From NCBI RefSeq assembly GCF_017084445.1, contig NZ_CP070947.1, positions 1 to 64,000 on the forward strand: 64,000 nt of DNA, read 5' to 3'. Both the position numbers and the translations under genes were made by a program. Positions 21,631-30,739 of the stretch are shown piece by piece. Origin of the DNA: Mycoplasma sp. Mirounga ES2805-ORL (lineage in GTDB: Bacteria; Bacillota_I; Bacilli_A; Mycoplasmatales; Metamycoplasmataceae). The notes under the pieces are model-generated. The model was given only the letters and a program-made list of their open reading frames with translations. It made no database searches and was not told where the DNA came from. The number at the start of each line of letters is the position of its first letter. The first letter of the stretch is position 1.

Positions 21631-22938
21631 TTATTTATTTATATTATCATTAGTTTCATCTAAATTATTATCAATTTTATATTCTAAATCGTTATTTATT
21701 TTTAATTCTTTTTCTTCAATTTCTTTTGTTAATTCTTCTATATTTGTTGAAGTTAAATTTAATCCAAATGGCGCTAATAATTCTAACAACATGTATAATA
21801 AGTAAAAATCATCAATAATTTTTTCTGATATTTTTTCAGATAATTTATGTACATTAATAGAATGATTTTTAAAAAATAAATCAAATAATTCAGTTGGTGT
21901 ATCAAAGAATATATATGCTTCTTGTTCTCTAATAAACATTGATAAATTTGTTAGTTTTTTAAGTCTGAATCTTTGTTTTTTATCAATGATATTTATAAAA
22001 TGACCTAGTATTAACTCACCACTAATTAGTTTAAGAAAATCTATATTATTTGAATCATTAAGTCATTCATTAAGTAATTCTTTGTCATTAACTTTAAGAT
22101 ATAAATGTTCATATTCTTTTTTAGAAAAAACTATTTCTTCAAAATTTGCAGGTGTGTAATTATTGTTTTTGTCAAATAGTGTAAGTGATATTTTTTCATT
22201 AAAGTTTTTTAATTTAGCTGCTATTGCAAAACGTTTAATTGATGAATTAAGTTCAATTCTAGATCCATAAATTGTAGAACCATCTTTTTTAAGTTGTTTT
22301 ATATATTTATTTTTTAAATCATTAATATTTTTTCACGAATTTGATTTGTATTCCAAATTTTGCATTTTGAATAAATGGGAGTCGTTGTGAAATTCATATT
22401 GTTCATATTTGTTATTTGAGCAATAAAAATTATTGTCAATATCTTTAAAATTTGAAATATTTTTGAAAAACTTTATTAAGCTATATTTTTTTAGTTCTTC
22501 ATCGCCATAATGGTTAGTGTATGTTAGATTTAGAAAATTAAAAATTTGGTTGTAGATTTTATATTTATTAAATTTATTTATAATTTGCTTAGCTAAATAT
22601 TTATGAGATTTTACGCCCAGAGAGAATAAAATAAATCCAATAAATGTAAAAAATAATCCAAACGATAATGGTACAAGTAATTTTCATTCTTTATTAAAAG
22701 GGTTGTTTTCTTTATACATAAATAGTAATGCAATTGTCACAGTTATTATAGTAATTATTAATCCCGATAATAAAAATCCTAGGCCTATTCATTTTCAGAT
22801 TTTTGCCAAATGTACGTGTTTTTTATTTTGCTTATCTTTTAGTACTTTTTCAATTTCTTTATTTGCAATTTTAAAAACCGCTGAATGTGTATGAGATGAA
22901 AAAGCATCTTTTGACATGATATTATTTCAACTTTCCAT
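21631..22938 (-). CDS. Conserved-type membrane protein, two N-terminal membrane segments
   Basis: 435 residues, ATG 22938 preceded by AGGAG. About residues 47-75 and 85-110 are two hydrophobic segments (WIGLGFLLSGLIITIITV; LLVPLSFGLFFTFIGFILFS). The rest is a large soluble, Asn/Lys-rich domain that ends in an acidic coiled tail (EELTKEIEEKELKINND). The layout resembles DUF3137-type proteins (two membrane helices plus a cytosolic domain containing a YGSRIE-like strand), but I cannot confirm this. It is a single gene convergent with the mutM-smr unit. Confidence 0.75.
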
Positions 22939-23034
22939 GGTATCTCCTAATAGTATTTATATATTGATTATTTAATTATATATGTTTATTGTATTATCTA
23001 TTAAGTAATTAAAATAGTTAAATAAAGAATAATA

Positions 23035-23056
23035 AAAAACTCCAATTAAGGAGTTT
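23035..23056 (-). terminator. Terminator after the four-helix membrane protein
   Basis: On the minus strand AAACTCC, a 6-nt loop and GGAGTTT are followed by TTTTTATT. It lies 13 bp after the stop of the gene at 23069-23494. Confidence 0.75.
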
Positions 23057-23068
23057 CATTTTGTCTTA

Positions 23069-23494
23069 TTAAACTTTCTTAGATCCAAAAACAATTGAAA
23101 TAATAAGTAAGATTAATGAAATTGATACAGCTAATAGTGTTGCTAGTAAATCAAGTCATCAATTTCATCCATGTAGATTTTTGTAATTTGAATTACCTAG
23201 AACTACAGATAATAGTATTGTTGCAGAACAAATAAATAAGATAATTATCATTGATAACATCAATTGTCCAATAGGTGTAGTTTTTGATTTTCTAAATATA
23301 TCTACAAAATAAACAATGAAAATTTGTGTTGCAAGAACAAAAGTAACTGAACCACAGATCATTGTCGTCGTTGTTATTAAGTAATTTTTATTATAGTCTT
23401 TTGATGAAAATAAGTAAATCACTGAAAGAATTGATATCGCAATGATTATTGCTGAATGCATAACGGTAATTGTCATAAAACGTGATTTTTTCAT
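23069..23494 (-). CDS. Small four-helix membrane protein, unknown
   Basis: 141 residues, ATG 23494 with a strong AAAAAGGAGG upstream. Four hydrophobic stretches are clear (about 8-30, 40-65, 76-98, 113-137). There is a short basic N-terminus and a basic last four residues (GSKKV). I recognise no family. It lies between plsY and the two-helix membrane protein on the same strand and has its own terminator. Confidence 0.7.
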
Positions 23495-23551
23495 TTCGCC
23501 TCCTTTTTACTTTAATTTTAGCAAAACAATTGTTGCTTTTAAATAAATAAA

Positions 23552-24265
23552 TTAAAGCTTTAGCTTTGATTCATTATGATTAATTAATCTTTTAATATTT
23601 GAGCGATGTGCAAAAATTATAACGATTGAATCAATGAAGAATAAAATTCCAGAAACATATCAATATCTACTTAAGCAACATGGTTTTAATGATTCTGTAT
23701 GTTCAACTGAGTTCATAAAGAATCCAAGTATTCCTTGTGTCACTCAAGGAAAGAATGTTAATGGTATTAATATAAGTGTTGTGATTATGCCAGCTAATGA
23801 AACATATCTAGTTATAAAGAAAACTGTTAATCAAATAATTGCGGCTATTACAAAGATAACTACATTTATTGTTGCTATAAAACCAACTGAGCATGCTATT
23901 CCTTTTCCGCCCTTAAATTTAAAGTAAATTGGGAAAATATGACCTATAACAACACCTAATCCGAGAGCTTGTGGACTCATAAAATACTTATTTGCAAATT
24001 CTTGATAAGCGTATCTATTTAAAATAGCAACTATTAGAACTGGAACAAAAGTTTTTAATACATCTATTGCAAAAATTAGACCAGCTATTTTTTTGCCGTA
24101 AACTCTTAGAGCATTTGTTGCTCCAGCATTTTTTGAGCAATGTTTTCTAATATCATCTCGCATCTTTTTTTTGCTAACAATAATTGACGTATTCAATGAT
24201 CCAAAAAATAGGTAGCCAATTAAAAAAAGTGCAAAATTAAGCAAGAAAATATAAATTATTTCCAT
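23552..24265 (-). CDS. plsY: Acyl-phosphate:glycerol-3-phosphate acyltransferase PlsY
   Basis: 237 residues, starting at ATG 24265 because GGAGG is 4 bp upstream. Another in-frame ATG at 24298 has none. Three PlsY motifs are readable: GYLFFGSLNTSIIVSK, GATNALRVYGKK and GHIFPIYFKFKGGKGIA. About six to seven membrane helices. It moves the acyl chain from acyl-phosphate to glycerol-3-phosphate, the first step of phospholipid synthesis. Confidence 0.95.
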
Positions 24266-24309
24266 AATCCTCCAAAATATATTTATAAATTTTACCATTA
24301 AATTAATTA

Positions 24310-25314
24310 TTAATTATATTCAACAAGGTTTTCGTTTTTTCTATAAAATCTACCTTCTTTAGCTTCTTTTTTGCCATTCAATAATGTTGCATCAGCGCTG
24401 AAACTACATATGCTTTTAAAAATACTTTGACCAACACCATAAGAGTCAACTGGAGCCATATTATCTTCGAAAAATTTTATTTTTTCTGGATTAAAACCAC
24501 TTGAGACAATTATTTTTACATTATTTGCTCCTGCTTCATCTAATGCCTTTCTAAGTCTTTTTATTTGTTCGACATTTACGCCATAAAAACTTTCATTATC
24601 AGGTTCATTATCGAACATGTGGTCTTTAATGTTTTTGGCTGTATCTACTCTAACTCCATAAAGTTTATCTTTAAGCAAATTGAAACATTCAACAGCTTCT
24701 TTTATTACATTATTATGATAATCAACAAGTGCAATTAGTTTGTTGTTTGGAAAAGTTTTAGAATATGCAATCATGGCAGCTTTAGTATCTCCGCCAAAAT
24801 TTTGAATTAGAGCATGTGGTACTGAACCGAAGGTGCTTTCCTTATGATTTATATTATGCATATCTGTTGAAACACTCGTTATGCCTGCTACTGCAATAGC
24901 CTTACCATCGATTTTTTGCATTAAATAATGGTCGGCTCTGTCACCCATAAAAATTATATTTTTACCTTTTGCTGCTTTTTTACAATGATATCCATTCGTC
25001 GCTATTGATGATGATCTGCTTAAAATACCATCTATCATACCTTCAAATTTTCCAAAATCCTCATAGTGTCCTTCTAGTTCTAGAACTATATCAAGACTAT
25101 TAATTATTGAGCCTTCTGGCAAATATCTAATTTTATATTTTGAAATATCAGAGTTATTTTTTAATAACTCTAAAACTTCATTCATACCTGCTAATAAGGA
25201 GTCATCTTTTCTTTGAAAGAATTGCAAAGTAATAATGTTTTTAGGCTTTTCTGAAGATATTATTTTCTCTGTTTTGTGGAAATATTTAGCAATATATTTA
25301 TCTATTTTTTTCAT
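24310..25314 (-). CDS. pncB: Nicotinate phosphoribosyltransferase
   Basis: 334 residues, ATG 25314 with AAGGAA upstream. The N-terminal KPKNIITLQFFQRKDDSLLAG and the type II PRTase barrel with GGDTKAAMIAY, ALVDYHNNV, GVRVDTAKN, VSSGFNPEKI and GVGQSIFKS fit the nicotinate phosphoribosyltransferase family of mollicutes. It makes nicotinate mononucleotide from nicotinate and PRPP. The product would feed NadD, whose gene is at 38.5 kb. Same strand as plsY, 44 bp apart. Confidence 0.92.
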   Translation of the reverse strand: MKKIDKYIAKYFHKTEKIISSEKPKNIITLQFFQRKDDSLLAGMNEVLELLKNNSDISKYKIRYLPEGSIINSLDIVLELEGHYEDFGKFEGMIDGILSRSSSIATNGYHCKKAAKGKNIIFMGDRADHYLMQKIDGKAIAVAGITSVSTDMHNINHKESTFGSVPHALIQNFGGDTKAAMIAYSKTFPNNKLIALVDYHNNVIKEAVECFNLLKDKLYGVRVDTAKNIKDHMFDNEPDNESFYGVNVEQIKRLRKALDEAGANNVKIIVSSGFNPEKIKFFEDNMAPVDSYGVGQSIFKSICSFSADATLLNGKKEAKEGRFYRKNENLVEYN

Positions 25315-25339
25315 TATGTTTCCTTAAATAAAATGTAAG

Positions 25340-25403
25340 ACCAAGTCTATGTGTATAAATTATATAGTAAAAGATATTGAGACTAATCTTTCTTAGACTT
25401 AGT
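25340..25403 (-). terminator. Imperfect inverted repeat at the distal end of the CRISPR array
   Basis: ACCAAGTCTA (25340-25349) and TAGACTTAGT (25394-25403) pair with one mismatch. It lies between the last repeat and pncB and could end the precursor crRNA transcript, although no long T tract follows. Confidence 0.3.
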
Positions 25404-25581
25404 TATTATAAATTTATAAAAAGTGAAAATAAATTATTGTTATAATATCTTTAATTAGATATTTAAGTAATAGCTTTGTAAAAAAAATATGTGTATTTTG
25501 TATGTTTAATTCTTGAAACTTTAAATATTTTAAATATCAAATTTTTTGTGTCTTTAATTAAGGAAAAGCAAATATTTTCAT

Positions 25582-28500
25582 GTTATAGCTTACTCAAAAA
25601 TTGTACAGCACTAAAACTAGGATGGAGTTCTATATTAGTAGTTCTGGGTTATAGCTTACTCAAAAATTGTACAGCACTAAAACAAGTAAAAAACTATGTA
25701 AAAGATGCAATAAGTTATAGCTTACTCAAAAATTGTACAGCACTAAAACTAAGATATATTTTTATATCATTATACCTTTGTTATAGCTTACTCAAAAATT
25801 GTACAGCACTAAAACACGGTAATTAATGTTATAAGAGCGTTCAGCGTTATAGCTTACTCAAAAATTGTACAGCACTAAAACCAAATAGCCATTACAAAGA
25901 CAAGATATAGGGTTATAGCTTACTCAAAAATTGTACAGCACTAAAACCATTTGCGATTTGCTCAAAAGTGTGCGGTAGTTATAGCTTACTCAAAAATTGT
26001 ACAGCACTAAAACTCGGGTTTAGCGAAGCCGCCGGGGGAACCATGTTATAGCTTACTCAAAAATTGTACAGCACTAAAACCAGGTAGCACAGGCAAGAAC
26101 TGACAAGCATGTTATAGCTTACTCAAAAATTGTACAGCACTAAAACTATTACTCATATCTATCCTCCTTAAACTGTGTTATAGCTTACTCAAAAATTGTA
26201 CAGCACTAAAACGGTTTTTTTGCTGCATGAAATAGTTGCAAGGTTATAGCTTACTCAAAAATTGTACAGCACTAAAACATACAAAGACAAGTATATGATA
26301 GACAACAAGTTATAGCTTACTCAAAAATTGTACAGCACTAAAACAACGCACGGACGAAACTAAATTAAAAAAGTGTTATAGCTTACTCAAAAATTGTACA
26401 GCACTAAAACTCCTTTAATTATTTGCTATATAAATAATTTGTTATAGCTTACTCAAAAATTGTACAGCACTAAAACCTTTAAGTTTAGAGGTGTCTATAT
26501 TCTTAGGTTATAGCTTACTCAAAAATTGTACAGCACTAAAACTAAATATTTATAATGATAGTGCGGATTTGAGTTATAGCTTACTCAAAAATTGTACAGC
26601 ACTAAAACCACCCCTTTTATCTTTAACTACTTCACTTGGTTATAGCTTACTCAAAAATTGTACAGCACTAAAACTAACTTCAACAACATATCTATTATCT
26701 TTTTGTTATAGCTTACTCAAAAATTGTACAGCACTAAAACCATCCCAACCTCAAGCATAAGTATCTAAATGTTATAGCTTACTCAAAAATTGTACAGCAC
26801 TAAAACTCGCTGATTTATTTTCTATTTGAATTTGTTGTTATAGCTTACTCAAAAATTGTACAGCACTAAAACAGTGCCAGATATAGATAATGCAGAAATA
26901 GTGTTATAGCTTACTCAAAAATTGTACAGCACTAAAACAAATACCACAAGTTAATCAAAAATGTAAATGTTATAGCTTACTCAAAAATTGTACAGCACTA
27001 AAACCTGCGTCAATAATAGTATCAGGTGTTAAATGTTATAGCTTACTCAAAAATTGTACAGCACTAAAACCCTGCTTTCAACACACCAAGATATTTTTTA
27101 GTTATAGCTTACTCAAAAATTGTACAGCACTAAAACTATTCATAATACTAAAATAGGTTATTTCGGGTTATAGCTTACTCAAAAATTGTACAGCACTAAA
27201 ACATACAAGATATATTTAGTTATTTTATTGAGGGTTATAGCTTACTCAAAAATTGTACAGCACTAAAACAAGTATTGTGGATGTTTCTTTATGATGTTAG
27301 TTATAGCTTACTCAAAAATTGTACAGCACTAAAACCTGCTTTAAAATTATCAACTTTATTAGATAGTTATAGCTTACTCAAAAATTGTACAGCACTAAAA
27401 CTCTAGAAAACCATTACTTAGATAATTATAAGTTATAGCTTACTCAAAAATTGTACAGCACTAAAACTATCTGTAAAGTTGTCTATTACTAAACTTTGTT
27501 ATAGCTTACTCAAAAATTGTACAGCACTAAAACGTAATAATAATTGTTGTTTTTGGTAATTATGTTATAGCTTACTCAAAAATTGTACAGCACTAAAACC
27601 TTTGTCTCCATTTAATATTCCATAGATTTGTTATAGCTTACTCAAAAATTGTACAGCACTAAAACCGTCTTGTTTAAATTTTTTATATGTAGCAAGTTAT
27701 AGCTTACTCAAAAATTGTACAGCACTAAAACCTTGATAATAACAATAATATTTTTTATGTAGTTATAGCTTACTCAAAAATTGTACAGCACTAAAACCTG
27801 GTGTTTTAGCAGATACTATTAAATCTTGTTATAGCTTACTCAAAAATTGTACAGCACTAAAACCTCTCTTGGAACAATCTAATCAAGAATATAGTTATAG
27901 CTTACTCAAAAATTGTACAGCACTAAAACATTATTGCGTGATAATTTTAAAAAGGAGGAGTTATAGCTTACTCAAAAATTGTACAGCACTAAAACACAAC
28001 ACTAAATATAAAGTCTTTAAGAAGTGTTATAGCTTACTCAAAAATTGTACAGCACTAAAACTTACGTTCTTTTTATTATAAACGCTAACAGTGTTATAGC
28101 TTACTCAAAAATTGTACAGCACTAAAACGCGCTTCGACTTAGGGCAAATAAAACAAATGTTATAGCTTACTCAAAAATTGTACAGCACTAAAACAATACT
28201 TTTTATGTATTTTTTGACTTCGGCGTTATAGCTTACTCAAAAATTGTACAGCACTAAAACCGGTTTTAGTTTTTAAAGTATATGTTTTTAGTTATAGCTT
28301 ACTCAAAAATTGTACAGCACTAAAACAAAAATTTTACTTATATTGCCGATTTTTATGTTATAGCTTACTCAAAAATTGTACAGCACTAAAACGGTGCTCA
28401 AAATTGACAATTCGCATTTTACGTTATAGCTTACTCAAAAATTGTACAGCACTAAAACATGGAAGCCAAAGACTTTTATAATTTATTTGTTATAGCTTAC

Positions 28501-28656
28501 TCAAAAATTGTACAGCACTAAAACTATGTTACTATTATACCATAAAAATTAAAAGTTATAGCTTACTCAAAAATTGTACAGCACTAAAACAAGTGGGTCT
28601 TAATGTTTTTTTAATATGATGTTATAGCTTACTCAAAAATTGTACAGCACTAAAAC
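25582..28656 (-). CRISPR. Type II CRISPR array, 47 repeats and 46 spacers
   Basis: I counted 47 copies of one 36-bp repeat, all identical as far as I can read. On the plus strand the repeat begins GTTATAGCTTACTC and ends GCACTAAAAC. The crRNA strand is minus (GTTTTAGTGCTGTACAAT..., ending GAGTAAGCTATAAC), shown by the GTTTTAG start of type II repeats, by the cas gene direction and by the anti-repeat at 30.66 kb. Spacers are 30 bp, except three of 31 bp (26014-26044, 27203-27233, 28062-28092). The newest spacers should be at the csn2 side (near 28620). No decayed terminal repeat is seen at the 25582 end, so spacer loss or trimming may be recent. Each repeat ends in TATAAC on the crRNA strand. 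Confidence 0.99.
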
Positions 28657-28760
28657 CTCATTTTAAAGAAAAAAATGTTTTTTCAACTCAAAATAACTGA
28701 AAATATCATTTTTAAAATGTTTAATTATTTCTTGCTCGTTAAACTCTTTTAGTGAAGGAT
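28657..28760 (-). promoter_or_regulatory. Putative CRISPR leader lying within the csn2-like gene end
   Basis: Only 6 bp separate the csn2-like stop codon from the first repeat, so any leader must use the last about 100 bp of the gene. Read on the minus strand, the junction is TTAAAATGAG then GTTTTAG. It resembles the GAG/GTTTT junction at which type II-A Cas1-Cas2 integrates spacers in streptococci. The outer boundary given is arbitrary. Confidence 0.45.
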
Positions 28761-29424
28761 ATAATTTCTTAATTCATTGAACAAATATATCATTACTGGT
28801 AATATTCTTTATCTCATCTTTGAAAAGAAATCCGCATAATTCTAAATCTTCAAATTTTTCGCAGTGATTAAAAATATTATTTGTCAAAATAATAAATTTA
28901 TACTTTGGTGTTAGTTCATATAGTTCTCTAATTGAAATATTTGGTATATTATCAATAATAACTAATTTAGTTGTGGAATTTAATTCGTTTTTTAACCAAT
29001 TAATTATTTTATTTTTATTCGCAAACTTATTACCATCAATGGTAAAAATATATTTATATATTTTGCTGAAATCAACATTTATATTTAGTAATTCATCTCC
29101 CACAAAACCATTTATGCTGTTTTTAATGAATTCAAGGTTTTCAATCTTTAGGATATTATTAGTATTTCAATTAGAATCATTTATTAAAGTTTTAACTAAT
29201 TGATTTTTTACGCTAAATTCATACAAATCGGACATTTTTGTTAGAGTATCAAAAAAGTATGAATCTTTCAGGTAAAAGTATTTATCATTAATAACAATAG
29301 ATGGCGATTCACTATTCATTTCCATCATGTTAATATTTTTTATAAATTCTTTTGAATTAGGAACATCTATAACTATTAGATCATCTATATAGTTATTTAT
29401 TTCTATATTACCTATTTTATTCAT
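28663..29424 (-). CDS. csn2: Csn2-like type II-A adaptation protein
   Basis: 253 residues, ATG 29424. It follows cas2 with a 1-bp overlap and directly precedes the array, the csn2 position in type II-A loci. Sequence features fit a divergent Csn2: IENLEFIKNSINGF and a C-terminal half with TTKLVIIDNIP and KYKFIILTNN, strands resembling the degraded ATPase core of Csn2 family proteins. No Walker A is visible, as is normal for Csn2. Csn2 forms DNA-encircling tetramers that help capture spacers. The length falls between the short (about 220) and long (about 320) families, so it may belong to a mycoplasma-specific branch. Confidence 0.75.
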
Positions 29425-29732
29425 TATAGTTTGATGTATCTTTCCTGTCCGTTATATATTTCAGATAAACTTTTTTGTCCTGACAAAATTTCAATATTTT
29501 GATATTGTGATTCAGTAATCATAAAAAATCTAACATTTGAGTTTTGTGGAATAATATTTAATATTTTCTTTTTTTCATATTCATAGACAGTGTGACTTGA
29601 AACACATTTTCCATATATTGAATATTGAATCATATAGTATCCTAGTTTAGTTAAATTATTCTTAAATATTTGATAATTTTGTATATCTTTTTTATTATCC
29701 ATACATACATCATACATAATAATAATCCGCAT
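29424..29732 (-). CDS. cas2: CRISPR-associated endoribonuclease/adaptation protein Cas2
   Basis: 102 residues. The start MRIIIMYDVC (ATG 29732) matches the Cas2 N-terminal strand with Asp8, and a frame extending to 29756 would run into cas1. The family pattern continues with NYQIFKNNLTKLGYYMIQYSIY and a C-terminal FFMITESQYQNI strand. Cas2 dimers bridge two Cas1 dimers in spacer integration. It starts 7 bp after the cas1 stop and overlaps csn2 by 1 bp. Confidence 0.92.
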   Translation of the reverse strand: MRIIIMYDVCMDNKKDIQNYQIFKNNLTKLGYYMIQYSIYGKCVSSHTVYEYEKKKILNIIPQNSNVRFFMITESQYQNIEILSGQKSLSEIYNGQERYIKL

Positions 29733-29739
29733 AAATCTA

Positions 29740-30621
29740 CTAGTAATTTGGATCAATGGATAAATCTCTTTTATTATTTTGATTCGTTAATAAATCTTCA
29801 ATAAAAATTTGTATGTATTTTGAAAAAGACATTTTTTTATTTTCAACAATAATATTTTCTTCAAAAATTAAGAATAATTGTTCTTTAAACTCTTGAAAAT
29901 TATGAAACTCTGTATTTTTTCAATATTTATAAACTAGTAAATCTATTAAACATCTAAAAGGTTCCATTATGTCACATGAAAGTGGAAAATTATTGTTATA
30001 ACTTTTATGAAATAATCCTATCCTTGTATCATATCCTTTTGAACTTAAATGTCGAGTAACATAACTAGTTAAAATCGAATAACCGTAATTTAAATATTGA
30101 TTAATAACATTATTTTCATCATCCCTACGATAGCTTGAACCAAATAATATTTTGAAATATAATTTTGCAACATGACCTTCCACGTTACTAACATCTAGAT
30201 ATTGAACAGAGTTTATATAATTGTCGAATTTTAATTTTAAATCATCATTTAAAAGATTAATTTTTTCTAATATATTTTTAGAATTTTTAATTTTAAGTTT
30301 TACTATAGATGTTCATAGGTTTCCTTTAAAATCATCATCTCATTGCAATTGTTTTTGTAATACTTTAGTACTATAATAACCTTGATAAGGTATTAATAAG
30401 GCATTAGGGAGATGTTTTCTATCACAAAATATGATGTTTACTCCCAAATTAACTAATTCATTTAACAAAGGAAGCGATATTGTACTTCTTTCATTTTCAA
30501 AAATAATAGTTTCTATATTAGATGTTGGAATAATAATTTTTGTATCATTCTTTCTAACAACTAAGTTGTTTAAAAACATATTTATATAAGTAGCTTCAGA
30601 TATTTGAATAATTTTTTTCAT
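29740..30621 (-). CDS. cas1: CRISPR-associated integrase Cas1 (type II)
   Basis: 293 residues, ATG 30621. The β-domain start has TIIFENERSTISLPLLNEL and FCDRKHLP, typical of type II Cas1. The metal site is visible as VEGHVAKLYFKILFG (Glu about 147), NYGYSILTSYVTRHLSSKGYD with the active His nearby, and LSCDIMEPFRCLID with the acidic residue. Cas1 integrates new spacers next to the leader. The tracrRNA gene lies between it and cas9, on the other strand. Confidence 0.95.
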
Positions 30622-30644
30622 GCGTCTCCAAAATTAGTATAAAA

Positions 30645-30650
30645 TATAAT
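30645..30650 (+). promoter_or_regulatory. -10 box of the tracrRNA promoter
   Basis: A perfect TATAAT about 7 bp before the anti-repeat. No good -35 box is seen near 30622-30627. The region also faces the cas1 start, so the two are divergent. Confidence 0.6.
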
Positions 30651-30656
30651 TGTGAC

Positions 30657-30739
30657 GTATATAGCTTACTCAAAAATTGTACGCACTAAAATAAAGCGCC
30701 TATATGGCAGCTGTAATTGCCCACCTAGTGGGTTTTTTT
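30657..30739 (+). ncRNA. tracrRNA
   Basis: The 5' part (about 30659-30691) is an anti-repeat, identical to the CRISPR repeat plus strand over most of its length, but ACAGCAC in the repeat is ACGCAC here. That removes one A and makes a bulge in the crRNA:tracrRNA duplex. It is followed by a nexus-like hairpin (GCC TATAT GGC, about 30698-30708), a GGCA...TGCC element, and a terminator CCCAC-CTA-GTGGG with seven T (30720-30739). The order anti-repeat, nexus, terminator hairpin is that of type II tracrRNAs. The terminator overlaps the last codons of cas9 on the opposite strand. Confidence 0.93.
30720..30739 (+). terminator. tracrRNA terminator, overlapping the cas9 stop codon
   Basis: CCCAC (30720-30724), CTA loop, GTGGG (30728-30732), T7. 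The loop CTA is the complement of the cas9 TAG stop (30725-30727). Confidence 0.9.

Noticed and set aside
25491-28081. Open frames on the plus strand with a repeated YSLLKNCTALK motif
   Set aside because: They are translations of the CRISPR repeat and have no gene context.
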